Below, piece by piece: positions 48,752 through 60,719 of a stretch of 64,000 nucleotides of DNA (positions within the stretch are counted from its first letter, which is position 1; each line of letters starts with the position of its first letter). The stretch comes from Prostheceraeus crozeri. Lineage: Eukaryota > Platyhelminthes > Polycladida > Euryleptidae. The translations under genes and the position numbers were made by a program. The stretch is from NCBI GenBank assembly GCA_907163375.1, contig CAJQUW010001696.1, forward strand, positions 1 through 64,000. The letters are read 5' to 3'. Under the pieces are notes generated by a model. The model was not told the DNA's origin and did not search any database. It saw only the letters and a list, made by a program, of their open reading frames with translations.

Positions 48752-51700
48752 CCCTGTGCAAACGTAAATGTCGGACCGTGTCCGGGCCGACAACAGCAAA
48801 GTGCGACTCTTCGGCCATCTTCGAAAGAGCAGTTTCAATTCAAAAGAAGTTTCTATCGTAATTTATATTGTCTGTGTTATGATATGAACTGCGAAAGATG
48901 TTTTAATATGAAATAAATAGAAATGTTTTTATAACCACGCATTTTTATGAATGTCGGCACAAGTGCGTCATAATTCGGTCAATCGACTTTCGGCAGAACT
49001 TCGGCAACACGAAAAACGTAGCTGACATCGGAACATACAGTAGCGATTAATCGCACTGTGACGGGAATCCTTTATTGGGTGGTATATTTAGAAGTCCGCA
49101 TAAGGCGCTCAGGTAGAAATGCCATCATTTTCCGATGTTTCACGAGTATGTATGTACGATAGTCAGTTATCATGATTATTTATAAAGCATGACTTCATTC
49201 TAATGCATCCCTACCACTGTAATTATCTAATTTGTATTTCTGACCTATTCTAAAAGGGGATTATCATGTCTTCATGATGGCGAGTCTCCCGAATTCGAAC
49301 ATTGCAATGCATTTCTTCGCCGTGCGCCACGTCTATCAGTCAGTTCACGGATTCCTCATGCGGTGTGTGGGTGTGAATCAACTCGTCGAATAGCTGACGG
49401 TGCAGTTTTCTTTATTCATTGAAGATAGTATACATGTTGCCATCCTTTGATAAAAGAATATCACCGCGGATATATGAGTATCTAAATGGAGTGTATATCG
49501 TGCGTCAACAATATTAAGACATGTGAGTAGCAATTAAATCGTACTCGTAAATCCGGTGAATAAATTCCCGCATCAATAGGTAATTTGAACAGTAACAGAT
49601 TCTAAGCCAACCATTCTAATTGTCCTGAAGTTACAAAATAAAGTATGTATTTGATTAAAGAATTAATCGTGTGATTCATCAGGATCGTTGATAGGAGATG
49701 GAAAGTTCGATTCTTGATATTGAAGCATATTTCCTGAAAACAGGAGTGGTGAATAAGCATATCAATGTCCTTATTTTGTAGAATTCTATTTCACGTTTTA
49801 GCTTAAGGAACTGATATTAATTCTCTTACACACCTGGTAGATTTTAGAAAGCGTAATCCCGCTGTGTTAGCTAGATCTGGTGTTTTGATTGGAAACAGAC
49901 CTGTCCTCTTATCATCTGAATGGGCAGACTGTTAAATAGGATCTTTTCAATATATAAGTGATAAACATAATTTTGAACAGAACGACTTACTCGCCAGGTC
50001 AGTACACATGAGGAGAGGAGAAGCGTTGTTTGTCCTTCTAGTAAGTATTTTTAAAATTTTTAGACATTTTAGGATATAAAAATTTTCTTTTAAATCATAT
50101 TTTGTACCTATTGAAAATTAGCTAGTCATTAGCTTGTTTTTTTTAACTTTGTTACCTTGACGCACTTTGCTACGTTGAAAATTCAATACGCTGATTGATG
50201 CTTTTCGATAATGTATAGTTTGTGAGCAAGCCGTCTGTCGTTTTGTCAGGCCTACGTGTTATATAGTATAATTAGGCAGTGGGTTGTTTAATTAGGACTA
50301 TTGTACATGAAAAAGAGTTAAGGCAATTGAAAGCATTCTTATAAGCAAACAAAAAAATTAGAAGGAGAAAATTATGCCACACCACTGTAATTATTCATGC
50401 CATTTAATTTCCGTGTGTATCCGTGTGTATGTTTCAGTTTATAGTCTCATGGGAGGTTGGCCATTGGTTGAAAAAAAACAGAATTTCACTCACAATTTAC
50501 GACCTTACATTTTGAATAAAACTTCATGAAATGACGCATGACGTTTCATCGTCTGCCGACTGTGACAATTAATTTTTGCGATTCTTTGAAACTGCTTCCG
50601 AACGATTCATTTTTCTCAGTATTGAGTATGTATTTCTGCTGTTAATCCGCTGCAGCATATATATATAAAAAGCATTTCGCTGCAGACTGATGTGATCGAC
50701 AGTATTTTGTAAAGTGTAAATATGTTGTAAGGCTATTATTGTCACTGCCTCCGAATGTTTTGATTTTACCAGCATTGGGTTATTCCCGTGATCAAGTCAG
50801 CATGCAGGACGTCGTGTGTCATTACAAGAAGCTTTATTTAAAATCTAAGGTCGTGAATTGGGATTGAAAATTTTTTTCTAATATTTACAGGGATGAGAAT
50901 ATTCTGCGGAATTGTTATAGTAATAGCTCGGCTTTAAGCATTATTTTGTTGGCCTTTTTTGAGCCTCCTTGAAATGTGAATTTCCGCCGGGACCACGTTC
51001 TTCCCTTCTCAACCCTGCTTGGCAACAAGTCGCAAACTTTGAAAATCAGTCACAGGTTCGAATGTTTCACTACATGGTTGGTTTGGAAGTGTAAGTAAAC
51101 CATCTTGCGGTACGTTGTTATTTATCTCAGCTAAAGGAGAAATAATTTTAAATTAAATATCAAATTCATCGGACTTTCTGCTTTAATGGCATGTTGTCCA
51201 CCCTGGGAAAATGTGTTGTCGATTAGCTTGTGCTGCTGTAAATTATTGCAATGATGAAATATAAAAATAGTTTAGATTAATTATCACCTTCTTTCATCTT
51301 ACAATAAATTAATGCTCATTTCTGTGTCATATAATTCTCTATTATGTGTCGTTATAGAGCTCTACATGGTTTATGTTTTACATCATTGTTCACAGTTTGT
51401 CTGCGTTTTACTATCTTAATTCGCTTATAATGTATTTTTGTTGGTTTCAGAAATCAAAATTTAGGAGCAGAATATCCTAATGAACCTCATCTACGATAGT
51501 TTTGAATACCACTGGATATGATTGTTATTATCCATTGTATTCAAGATTTAAACTTGTTTGAGGTACAATCAACCTGAATCCCGATGTCTACATTTACAAA
51601 ATTGACCTTCAGTGGACTCAATCTAGGTAAGTTTCATCATCTGAGTAGTTGTTATTGCTTATTACAATAGGCAAGCCAACGCAGATCTCGCGGACTGGAT

Positions 51701-51822
51701 TCGGTCACCACAAATCGACCCGCTACATACGGCCAATACACTACGGGCCGAAGTCGACCAGCCGAACCTGGGCCGACTTAGGGGCGTCCGGATTGTTCGG
51801 CCGACTTTCCGTTTGCACAGGG
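48752..51822. mobile_element. 3.07-kb TIR-bounded element carrying duplicated genomic sequence
   Basis: The left end CCCTGTGCAAACGTAAATGT and the right end, complemented, CCCTGTGCAAACGGAAAGTC are inverted repeats of about 25 bp. TT lies next to both ends. Subterminal GC-rich GTCGGCC words occur. It encloses the second copy of the 408-bp segment and exon-like pieces related to 40171-40365. No transposase is visible. The size and end pairing are clear, but that it moved as one unit is inference. Confidence 0.5.
49772..50179. repeat. 408-bp duplicated segment, copy 2
   Basis: Same strand as 39775-40180. Relative to copy 1 it has an extra AGGAG after the ATG at about 50008, so the short + frame becomes MRRGEALFVLL before GTAAGT, which resembles the start of a signal peptide. 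In copy 1 the frame differs. Whether either is transcribed is unknown. Confidence 0.9.
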
Positions 51823-54030
51823 TTAACTTAATTGGAATACATATACGAATTATGAAGAATTACTCACTTGAACGTTCATCGACTACGAATTCTACTGCTA
51901 TACTTACTACAACGTGTGGGTAATACTTTATCAAGTTGGTCAACTTTGTTCTAACGATGACGGTTGATTGGTCATTAGAAAATTGACACCGCACAGACCT
52001 GTCATCTGCCGACTAAGTCTCCTTGCAGTGATTGAGTAAGAAGATAGAAGTGTTTGAAATTAAGATGAAGAAAAAGTTATGAGATCCTGACAAGGACGCA
52101 TGGTTCGTTCTCTACAGGTGTTAAGAATCATTCAAAAGTTCAGCAAAACGTGTCTAAGAATGAAGAAAAATGTGATACTTAAAATGATTAAACTTGTTAG
52201 TAATGAGGTCATCAGCAGGAACTCGACCAGGATTCGCGTTTCGGCCCCTAATTCATGAACGCTCAGACCTGTTCTAGTGGGGCCCTGCACATCTATTATG
52301 TACAGACTCAATGATACCAACTTTAAATGTTAATACAAATGAAACAGAAAACAAAATATACGATGAAAATTAAATATAAATAGCGGAAACTGTTCAGACT
52401 GAAGGAAAATAACATAATAAATATTTAATTTGAAAATGAATGAGTAATTACGATGACAATGAACTAATTGCGGAAAAAATTAGAAAAAAGGAAAATGACA
52501 TAATGAAAGATAATTGAATTGAAAAAAATAAATAGTTACAAAATTATAATCGAAACTGTTATGGTATTACAAATAAGAAAGGTTTGTCACAATCGGCAAA
52601 AGGACAGTGTACGAAAGTCTGGAGTCAAGGGATCCGGAATCTTTCATACCTCTAGTCATAATCGGTAGCTCATGTTAAAGTCGATAAATTCGATCGTTGT
52701 GTAGAAGGATTTGTAATTATGCATCTTGCCATATGTTCGTTACTTAAAGGTTTCCATCATTATCAAAGCGTGCTGTAATTTGTCGGGCAGCATAAAGTCC
52801 GAACTTTCTCAAAATCTTGTCATGTCTATGCAGTGCTCTTTCTGCAGATATTATTAATTCCTTGCTGCTGTATCCCCTTGATCTTAGCAATTATTTACTC
52901 TATGATTGGAGTGTTGATTTCAAGACAAAAAGCAATTAGCTAGCATTGAATATAGCAACTAACATTTATCTGCAATGTAAGCTTACAGAGACGTGGCTGA
53001 GCAGAAAATTAGCAGTAGGGCCTATAAATTGATTGACAGATAAAAATGATAATTGTTAAACAGCTCTGTTTTAGTCTGTTTAATTCTGAGAATGCATATT
53101 CGTCATTAAGTCATTCGCTTCAGCATCTTAGTTCGATATTCGTCTACACCAGGTGTGTCCGTGTTAGTGTTCAGTCTAGTTCTGTATGTCCTATTGCATG
53201 AATCCAATCAATTGGTTAAGCATCCGATTACATTATCCTATTTGCCAAGCTGAAAATGCAGCACATTCGAAAACGTGCAGTCATTCGCAAAACACCAATC
53301 ATTTGGAAAAAAGAAGAACGATGCAGATTTTTGATGTTCACTCAGTTAATATTTACAAGCAATTTGAATGACTGTGGCTGAATAGGTTCAAAGAATAAAG
53401 GAAACAGCTGCGTATTTTTCGCCTTTATTTTTCACTATGCATTTGAAACGATTATACTGCACTTGATTTGATATGGAACAGTAATCTACGCATTCTAATC
53501 GATAAGAATACACTTGAAACGACAATGACGCAGACTCTTTTGGACTGCTGCAATTTGAAATGACATTATTCTTGAAGTAGCAAAACTCGTTGTTGACGGT
53601 TCAAACTTGTAGAATCATTCTGTTAGGCGAGATATCTATTCCACCATGTGACAGCCAGAGTCAGTGAATTGTTTGTTATTCGATTAGATGCTTCAACGGT
53701 GCTGCTTTGAAATTGTAATACGCTTATCCATAGAAATCCGACTTTTCGCTCTGTTTACTGACTAGAATAGACAACAGCTGTTTGCTGATGGAAATTTCAG
53801 CCGCTCGGCTAGGTGACAATTGCTAGATTTTTGAAAAAGTCAAATCACTGAAAAATGCAACAGTTGTAAATTCTTGGTGCATGGCGATTTATTGTAAGTT
53901 ATTTTGTCAGAATGCTTTCATATGTAAAGAGAAGTGATAATGGCCGTGAATTTTTGCGAAGCTCACAGAGAAGCAACCGGTGCCTTCCAATTGTCTACCA
54001 CTAGAAGCTGACATCGCATGGGTACCGAGT
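51823..54030. other. No recognised gene
   Basis: AT-rich DNA with short unconvincing frames (52132-52320 -, 53186-53371 +). No repeat termini were identified. The composition shifts to more A/T and short direct repeats near 54030, taken as the approximate left edge of the virus-like element. Confidence 0.35.
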
Positions 54031-54253
54031 AATGGGCAAAAGACCGTTCCAGGACACCATAAAATCAGAAAAAATAGTATCTTTAAAAACGACATAAATT
54101 CATGAATTTGAACCCTTTTTCAGGTTTTTAAGACCTAAAGACATGAATTTAGTCCATTCAAAAAGTACCATTTTTCAAAAATGGTACTTTTTAAAAACGA
54201 CATAAATTCATGAATTTGAACCCTTTTTCAGGTTATGAAGACCTAAATTCACA

Positions 54254-54287
54254 AATCGGCTAAAGCCAGAGGAGCTTCGCTCCGATT
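54254..54287 (+). repeat. Double-hairpin module, type 2, intergenic copy
   Basis: Stem GGCT-aa-AGCC followed by stem GGAGC-ttc-GCTCC, closed by outer AATCGG/CCGATT. All 34 bases are identical, in reverse complement, to 61223-61256 within the polymerase gene. Confidence 0.9.
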
Positions 54288-54352
54288 TGGGCGTTTTTAA
54301 AAATACCCAATTTTTCAAATTTTTCAAAATCTCAAAATTTGAGAATTACAAT

Positions 54353-54380
54353 CGGGCGAAGCCCTAGAACCTTCGGTTCG
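54353..54380 (+). repeat. Double-hairpin module, type 1, intergenic copy
   Basis: 28 bp: stem GGGC-gaa-GCCC, then stem GAACC-ttc-GGTTC. It differs by one base from the copy at 63414-63441 and is a close relative of 60720-60747 and 62394-62421, all in the same orientation. Confidence 0.9.
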
Positions 54381-54596
54381 ATTTTCACCCTCGCTTAAAT
54401 CATGACCGTTCCAGGACACCGAAAATCATAAAAGTTAGGAATCTCAAAATTTGTGATTATGACATTTTTCATTGCTCAAATCATGACCGTTCCAGGACAC
54501 CGAAAATCATAAAAGTTGAGAATTTCAAATTCATGAATTTTATCCATTTTTCAGGTTTTTAAAATATATCATGTGACTAAAAATATTTCTTTAAAA

Positions 54597-55340
54597 ATGG
54601 AAGAAACAAAAGTGGATGAAACAAAAGTGGAAGGAACTTCAGAAATGGAAGAAACCGCAAGAATATATCCTTCGTTATCATATGAACGTAGTTCTACTTT
54701 AATGGACATTGAAAAGATTAACATTGAAAAAATGAATAAAGAAAAACACAAAGATAGAGTTAGGTATATGAAAGATAAGGAATCTCAATTATTATTAAGA
54801 TTAGAGCATTATAAAAAATTAAGAAAGAGATGGACTAAAGTTAAGAATGTAACACAAGGAATTGGCATATTCTTAACAATAAGTTTAGGTGCTTTGACAA
54901 TTGTTATATCTTCAGGTGTTTTAGTAATTCCAGTAGTTGCTACAGCTTTAACAGGTACGGGTGTTTTTGCAACTTCACTTGTTACAATGTTAGATAAATC
55001 TTTAATAACTAAGAAACGAAAATCATTAAAAACTAAGCATTTACATATTAAAGAAGTCTATGATAAACTACATTACTACTTTCAAAGAGTATGTGATGAT
55101 AATGTTATTACGTTAGATGAGATTGAAAAATTTGATCAAATAGCAAATGAAGTAAATCAAATATCATTTCAATCACAGACAGAAAAAGTTGATGATAAAA
55201 ATAAAAAGGATGGCAAAATTTCTAGTGATGCTAAAATTTCTAATGAAGAAAATGACAAATTTTTTTTAGAAGAGCTAAAAACTTTAAGCGAAAATTTAAG
55301 CAAAACTTTATTAAACAAAACTTTATTAAACAAAACTTAA
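54597..55340 (+). CDS. Virus-element protein with hydrophobic hairpin and coiled coil
   Basis: Function not recognised. The start at 54597 is preferred over the in-frame ATG at 54573, because TTAAAAATGG precedes it exactly as at 55477. About 247 residues: an acidic N-terminus with KVDETKVE repeats, a basic helical stretch (residues about 45-80), two adjacent hydrophobic helices (about 85-135, GIFLTISLGALTIVIS and VVATALTGTGVFATSL), then a charged helical domain and a lysine-rich tail. A membrane-inserted virion or scaffold protein is possible. The stop at 55338-55340 falls in an imperfect repeat (KTLLNKT...), and the same frame continues with similar NEKTL/NEKML words to 55407, so the stop may be a late mutation. 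Confidence 0.6.
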   Translation: MEETKVDETKVEGTSEMEETARIYPSLSYERSSTLMDIEKINIEKMNKEKHKDRVRYMKDKESQLLLRLEHYKKLRKRWTKVKNVTQGIGIFLTISLGALTIVISSGVLVIPVVATALTGTGVFATSLVTMLDKSLITKKRKSLKTKHLHIKEVYDKLHYYFQRVCDDNVITLDEIEKFDQIANEVNQISFQSQTEKVDDKNKKDGKISSDAKISNEENDKFFLEELKTLSENLSKTLLNKTLLNKT

Positions 55341-55476
55341 AACGAGAAAACTTTAACCGAGAAACCTTTAAACGAAAAGATGTTAGACAACAAAGAAATA
55401 AAAAAATAATTTGTTCAGTAAAATGTTTTTGCTGTATTCCAATGTTACCACAAAATTCAAATATTATATTTTAAAA

Positions 55477-56298
55477 ATGGATAAAATTAGAGCTGATAAT
55501 TTTAAAAGAATAAAACAATTAGAAGAGTTAATAAAACAAAGAAATATTATGAAAGAAAATCATCTTCAACATAGAATGATAAAAGCTGGTATTCAATCTG
55601 ATATGTTTGAAAAAATGCAGCAAACCGAGCAAGTAAAAACTGATTTTGAGAAAACTATGAAACCATTTAAAACTCTTGAAAAAGAAAGTACAAATAATGA
55701 TAAACAAATTGATATAACAGATCCAGAGCACAAAACAATATTAGATGACTATGGATTACTAGAATCAAACATTAATAAGAAATTACCAAAATCCATGCAA
55801 TTTGAACATTCTATCTCATTTATAGATGGAAAAACAATACCTAGATTTTATCTCGGACAAAAAGAAATATTTCCACAACCTTTTCGAGGTATAATTTTTT
55901 CACCAGATAAATCTCCTTTTAATTTAGATAGAAATTTTGTTAATCTTTTAAGAGGAGCAGATTTAAATAATTATGCTGTAGAAGATCTCATAAAATATAA
56001 AGCTATGTTAGACAGAGTTGGTGCAGTAAAATCTCTTAGACGTTATAAACAATTAGAAAATTTATTATCATCGGGAGTTAAAGTAGGGAAAGGTTTATCT
56101 GAAAAACAGAAAACAGAAACAACTATATTTTTACCAGATGATCCACAAGAATTACTAAATAGATTAAATATTTTAATATCTGCAATAAAAGAAGGACATA
56201 ATTCTAGTTTCAATGAAATTCATGCTATATTGAAAAGACTGCTGGAAAAGAAGATTCTAAATGAAGAGGATTATAAAAGTATAACCGGACATCTCTGA
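55477..56298 (+). CDS. Virus-element protein of unknown function (274 aa)
   Basis: Not recognised. The start at 55477 is chosen because it has the same TTAAAAATGG context as the preceding gene; an in-frame ATG at 55411 also exists. The N-terminal third is a charged coiled-coil (EELIKQRNIMKENHLQHRMI). The middle contains a compact segment RFYLGQKEIFPQPFRG and a domain with NFVNLLRGADLNNYAVEDLI. The C-terminus is helical. The gene lies in the packaging/structural cluster, so a virion role is likely but unproven. The last three codons and the TGA stop are formed by a GC-rich hairpin (56287-56303), suggesting that a hairpin insertion set the present C-terminus. Confidence 0.6.
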   Translation: MDKIRADNFKRIKQLEELIKQRNIMKENHLQHRMIKAGIQSDMFEKMQQTEQVKTDFEKTMKPFKTLEKESTNNDKQIDITDPEHKTILDDYGLLESNINKKLPKSMQFEHSISFIDGKTIPRFYLGQKEIFPQPFRGIIFSPDKSPFNLDRNFVNLLRGADLNNYAVEDLIKYKAMLDRVGAVKSLRRYKQLENLLSSGVKVGKGLSEKQKTETTIFLPDDPQELLNRLNILISAIKEGHNSSFNEIHAILKRLLEKKILNEEDYKSITGHL

Positions 56299-56318
56299 TG
56301 TCCTCCAGGGCTTCGCCC
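56287..56318 (+). repeat. Double-hairpin module at a gene end
   Basis: Stem GGACATC-tct-GATGTCC (56287-56303), then stem GGGC-ttc-GCCC (56308-56318). The stop codon of the upstream gene (56296-56298) is inside the first hairpin. The second stem matches the GGGC/GCCC stem of the type 1 module. Confidence 0.8.
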
Positions 56319-56385
56319 GTAGCTGAAATATGTTGTTGTTTCTAATTTTTTATAAAAAATATTTATTTAAAATTTTAACTAAAAA

Positions 56386-57174
56386 ATGTGTTCAGCAGAT
56401 TTAGACAAAATTAATAATCATTTAGAAAATTTGACAGAGATTTTGGGTTCATCAAAATTTAGTACGACGTTAAAAATTATAACAACTACTTCATCACACA
56501 CTTGTAATTTAGAACCCATTCTACATTTGGAACAAAATAAAAATTATCAAATTGCATTGACTAGTTTCTCTACATTTAACACTATTCAAAACGTTATCAA
56601 AGATGTGAATGATCAATTTAGATATTCTACTGATAAAGGCAAAACATGGAAAATACTAACTTTTCTTCCTGGTTCTTACGAAGTTGAAACAATATCAAAT
56701 GAAATTAAGAGACATTTAGGTATATCATTTTAAGATAAGAAACAATTACATTTTGCAGTTGAACCGGCAGTTAATAAATTTTCTCTTACTTTAGACGAAA
56801 ATCATCAAGTTGATTTTAATCATGATAGATCATTGTCAAAGCTATTAGGATTTAATAAACAAACCTATAGTCAAGGTTATCATTTAGGTGAGAAGATTCC
56901 AAAAATAACTGAAATAAATTCAATTGTTGTACATTGTGACATTATTGAAGGAGGATATATAAATGGTAAATTATCAAATTTAATATTCAGTTTTCCAGCT
57001 TTTACTGTACCCATTGATTATAGACTAAATGTAATTCCACAAACATTAATATATTTTCCTATTACAAGAAAAACTATTAACAACATTGGCATTAGAATCA
57101 CTGATGAGAAAGGACAAGAAATAAATTTTGGAGGTGAAGAGATTATGATAGATCTTTTGGTTCGAGAGGTATAA
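56386..57174 (+). pseudogene. Probable structural (minor capsid/penton-like) protein, one stop
   Basis: About 262 codons in one frame, interrupted by a single TAA at 56731-56733; homology-like features continue at once after it. Upstream are NYQIALTSFSTFNTIQNV and GSYEVETISNEI. Downstream are KLLGFNKQTY, a VHCDIIEGGYINGK segment, and INFGGEEIMIDLLVREV at the C-terminus. This order resembles a protein found repeatedly in Polinton/adintovirus-like elements of invertebrates. The beta-rich pattern and the neighbouring ATPase suggest a jelly-roll minor capsid or penton protein, but this is inference. The ATG at 56386 follows an A-run (CTAAAAAATG). Confidence 0.6.
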
Positions 57175-57260
57175 ACTCCCACGCGAAGCTAGAGAAGTTT
57201 AATTTTCTTCTTCTTCTTTAAAAACAAAAATAAAATAAAAATAAATTTTTTTATTAAAAA

Positions 57261-58028
57261 ATGAGTGAAGTGCTACCATTAAATAAAAAAAAACTTAAAT
57301 TTAATCATCATCCAAATTTATCTAATAAAGTTTTGTCAGTTATTTGTGGAAGATCAGGTTGCGGAAAAACGTATCTATTATTTAAAATTTTAACGACTCC
57401 AAATTTTTTGGATTATAACAATCTTATAATTTATACAACAACGGCAGAACAACCCGTCTATCAATTTTTAAAATATGGATTTGAAAATAATCTTAAAAAA
57501 ACAGCAATTGCTTCATTATTCAAAGAATATGAAAAATCTGAAGATGAAGAAGAAATAAGTTCGTGTGTGAAGAAGCAGCAAAAAATAATCAGTTAGTAGA
57601 ATCTAATAAAAATAACCATATAAAGATACAATTAATAGATGATAGTGGTAATATGCAAGATCCTAGTAAACTAGATAAAACAATGAAACATTGTGTAATT
57701 TTTGATGATTGTGTTAATGATAGAAATCAGTCAGTTCAGAGAAATTATTTCACAAAGAGGTAGACATAATAACTGTAGTGTATTTTATTTAACACAAAGT
57801 ATGTATTCATTAGACGGAAGTGTTATTAGAAAGAATGCAAATATATTTATACTATTTGAAATAAATGCAAGAAACTTAAGTGATTTGTTAAGAGATTTAT
57901 GCGTAAGAAATAAAGATGAATTTAAACAATCGTGTAATAATGCTTGGTCAAAAGATTATGGCTTCATTACAATTAATATTGATAAAAAAATTCATGAAAG
58001 AGTTATCGAAAATATTTTCGCGGAGTGA
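57261..58028 (+). pseudogene. A32/FtsK-like DNA-packaging ATPase, two frameshifts
   Basis: Drives genome packaging in Polinton/adintovirus-type particles. The Walker A motif is GRSGCGKT (about residue 31), preceded by a beta strand VLSVIC. The Walker B strand is HCVIFDD in the middle piece, and a later RGRHNNCSVFYLTQS segment fits the sensor region. The pieces lie in three segments: 57261 to about 57565, about 57565-57755 in another frame, then back to the first frame to 58028. Two compensating single-base-type indels near 57565 and 57755 are the simplest explanation. Total length about 255 codons is close to the family norm. Inactive as it stands. Confidence 0.85.
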
Positions 58029-58109
58029 TAAAAATATACAAATATAGTGTTACAATATTTTTTTTATTTTATATATATATCAAATTTGTCTATCTTAGAA
58101 ATTAGAAAA
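58029..58109. other. Convergent intergenic spacer
   Basis: 81 bp of almost pure A/T, with a run of T and TATATATATAT, between the 3' ends of the ATPase and polymerase genes. It is a likely shared transcription-end region. Confidence 0.5.
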
Positions 58110-59879
58110 TTAAAAAGGTTCAGTAGTTATTCCATCAGGTAAAATTTTTCTTTTATCATCAAATGGATCTAATGCTAATTTATGTTCTTCTTTTAAATAC
58201 ATGTTATGTTTTTTTGAATTAAGTCTATAATTACATACTGTTTTTATTTCATTATTAAATAATACATTTTTATAATCTTGAAATGTTATTTGATTAGCCA
58301 CTGATGCCTTTGAAATTCCTTTTAATGTTTTATGTGTTTTAATATTATTAGTTGTATCATAACAGTAACATTTAGATTTTAAAAATATAGCTTCTGTTAT
58401 GAAATCTTCATTTCCTTCTAATTCATCTTTTACTTTACATAAATCAGAAGGATGAATGATATCTTTTATTTTATCTATTTCTTCATCAAGTGTAGAATTA
58501 TACGGTATTGTTAATTCTAAGAAAACAGAATCGGTATCTGTAAAGTGTAATTTATAGTTTTTGCCATAAGCAGGTGCTAAATAATCATATATAAATCTAT
58601 ACATAAATAGTTTAGCTAATTCTAATATAGTGAAACCAATAAAATTAAACTTATCATGTTTTACGCTAATTCGACGTAAATGTACAGCACATAGTTCATC
58701 ACTAAATCTAGTAGTTCTTTTATATGTAGGTTTCCTTGTTAAATTTTGAAACCTTATCATAAACTATTTCAATATTTTGTCTATTACGCACATTTTCTAA
58801 AGTCTTACCATAAAATGCATTATTCATTAATTTGAAGAACACGTTTCCAAAATCATCTTTATTTCTTTTAGCTATTTTACGTTTTTCAATATTGAACTCT
58901 ATATAATTTTTTAACCACCTAGATTTTTGATAAAATAGTTTTCGATGTATTTTGGTGAGAATCATTCCATGATCTAAATACCAATCTAGCATTCTTCCTT
59001 CAACAACATACTTTCCTTTATTGCTTTGTGTTAACATAAGTTTTTTTGTTGGTCTGTATTTCTTAGGAATTAAAGATTTTTGATAATCTGAAAAATCTTC
59101 TATATTAGGAATTTTGTTTTCGGGACAGAAAGGAAAATATTTTGTTTTATCTTTTATTTCATCAGGGTATACTAAATCAACTTCATATATATAACCATGA
59201 TTATAATTTCCATCATATGTTTTTTGATAATCTAGAATATTACACCATGACATTTCACCTGTTGGTAATTCTTGTATCATGCAAGAAGAATATAAGCTAT
59301 TAAAATCATAATATAACAAATAGTTTTCTCTCATGAATTCATCAATTGCATTTTCACGTTCTACTCCTTCTCGTTTCGTTCGAAAAATTTCTAATATTTT
59401 TTCTTTTTCTTCTGGAGATAAAGGTTTCATTATTCCATATTCTTGTGGATTTACTTTCTTATTATAACATTTAACATATCTATTACCTAAAACTGATGAA
59501 ACTCCACCTCTAATTCCAGATTCAAAAAATAATAATTTATCATATGTATTTTCTTTATAATGTTTAAGTTTAACACCAGTATGTTTTAATCCTGCTAGCC
59601 ATGTTAAACCTGGTGTAGAATAACAATAACATGGATCTATTCCGTAATATTCTAAACACATATCACGAAAGTTTTCGAAAAGATCAGCTAGTATTAATAC
59701 ATCTATCTGAAGATATTTCATTGTATAATCATACATTGTTTTACAATTTAACTCTCTCCAATTCTTTTCAGCTTCTGCATAGTCTTCGTCAGATAATTTT
59801 GATTGTTTTAATGTTGATTTAAATTCATTTATTGGAGGAAGTTGTTTTTCTTCCATAATTTTATTCACAGAATTAAAAT

Positions 59880-59947
59880 CAGTCTTCGACTGTGAACCAC
59901 AGGTTTTATCTCCAGTTATATCAGTCTTCGACTGTGAGCCGCAGGCT
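59880..59947 (-). repeat. Two tandem double-hairpin modules in the polymerase gene
   Basis: CAGTC-ttc-GACTG followed by a GAACC/GGTT stem (59880-59905), then again CAGTC-ttc-GACTG followed by GAGCC-gca-GGCT (59922-59947). Translated, they give two CGSQSKTD repeats, lying between Exo II and Exo III. Confidence 0.85.
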
Positions 59948-60321
59948 ATATACTCATACGGAAATATTCCTTTTAAAGGTTTTAAATTATATTTATTTAA
60001 TATTTTACATTGTTCAGATTTCAAAGTTTTTCCCATAACATCTAATGAATAAGGAGTAAAAAATCTAAATGCATCTAAAATTCTAATACAACCTAATTGC
60101 ATTGAAAAATATTCTTCCTCTGTTTTACATAGTACATTTATTTGTTGTTGTTGTAATTTTTCAGATGAAAATAAATCTTTCATTACTAGATGGAAATCAT
60201 ATTTAGAACCATTATAGAAATATAAAGGAACAAAGTTATATTTAAATTCATTAGCATTAAGATTACAAGAATTATGTGCTGCACCTCTATATCATCCATT
60301 TAGATGATCATGATCTTTTAC

Positions 60322-60354
60322 CTTGACGGCAGAGCCGTCGCTTCGCCTATCAAG
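60322..60354 (-). repeat. Hairpin module next to the polymerase linker motif
   Basis: Stem GACGGC-aga-GCCGTC, then CGCTTCGC, enclosed by outer CTTGA/TCAAG. It encodes RRSDGSAVK a few residues before DHDHLNG. Confidence 0.8.
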
Positions 60355-60719
60355 ATATCTACCTTTGCCATTTTCATAATTTTTTGTAAATTCTCTTCCA
60401 CAGTAATAACATTTTGTTTCATTAATAAAATTTAATTTTTCTTTTTCTGTTAATGGCATCATCGGTATATTTGTTTCAAGCAATTGTGAAAAACGTCCTT
60501 GTAATTCTTCTACTTTCTTTGTAAACATTTCTGAACTATCTTCACCATAGTATTGAAAATATTCTGATTTAAATAATTCAGGATAATTTGAATGAATGTA
60601 CATTCCCCAACATAATGGTTTTTGTTCAAATAAATATTTTTCTTTACTTTGTTCAGCTGAACTTTTTCCAGGTGCACTTTTTTCAGAATTATAATTTTCA
60701 GAATTATAATTTTCAGAAT

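Larger units (their letters stand above)
54042..54501. repeat. Repeats in the left non-coding end of the virus-like element
   Basis: GACCGTTCCAGGACACC occurs at 54042-54058, 54404-54420 and 54485-54501. The block with CATAAATTCATGAATTTGAA is duplicated at 54082-54137 and 54190-54244. A perfect hairpin with 16-bp arms and a single loop base (AAAAAGTACCATTTTT) spans 54160-54192. Such a non-coding, repeat-rich end could be a terminal repeat, origin or promoter region. Confidence 0.75.

Noticed and set aside
57261-57763. ATPase frame changes as programmed frameshifting
   Set aside because: Two opposite shifts, no slippery heptamer with a clear structure, and a simple compensating-indel explanation in an element with other lesions.
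56731-60294. Internal TAA and TGA codons as evidence for stop-codon reassignment in the virus-like element
   Set aside because: Frameshifts in the same genes point to decay, and normal TAA/TGA stops end other genes of the element.
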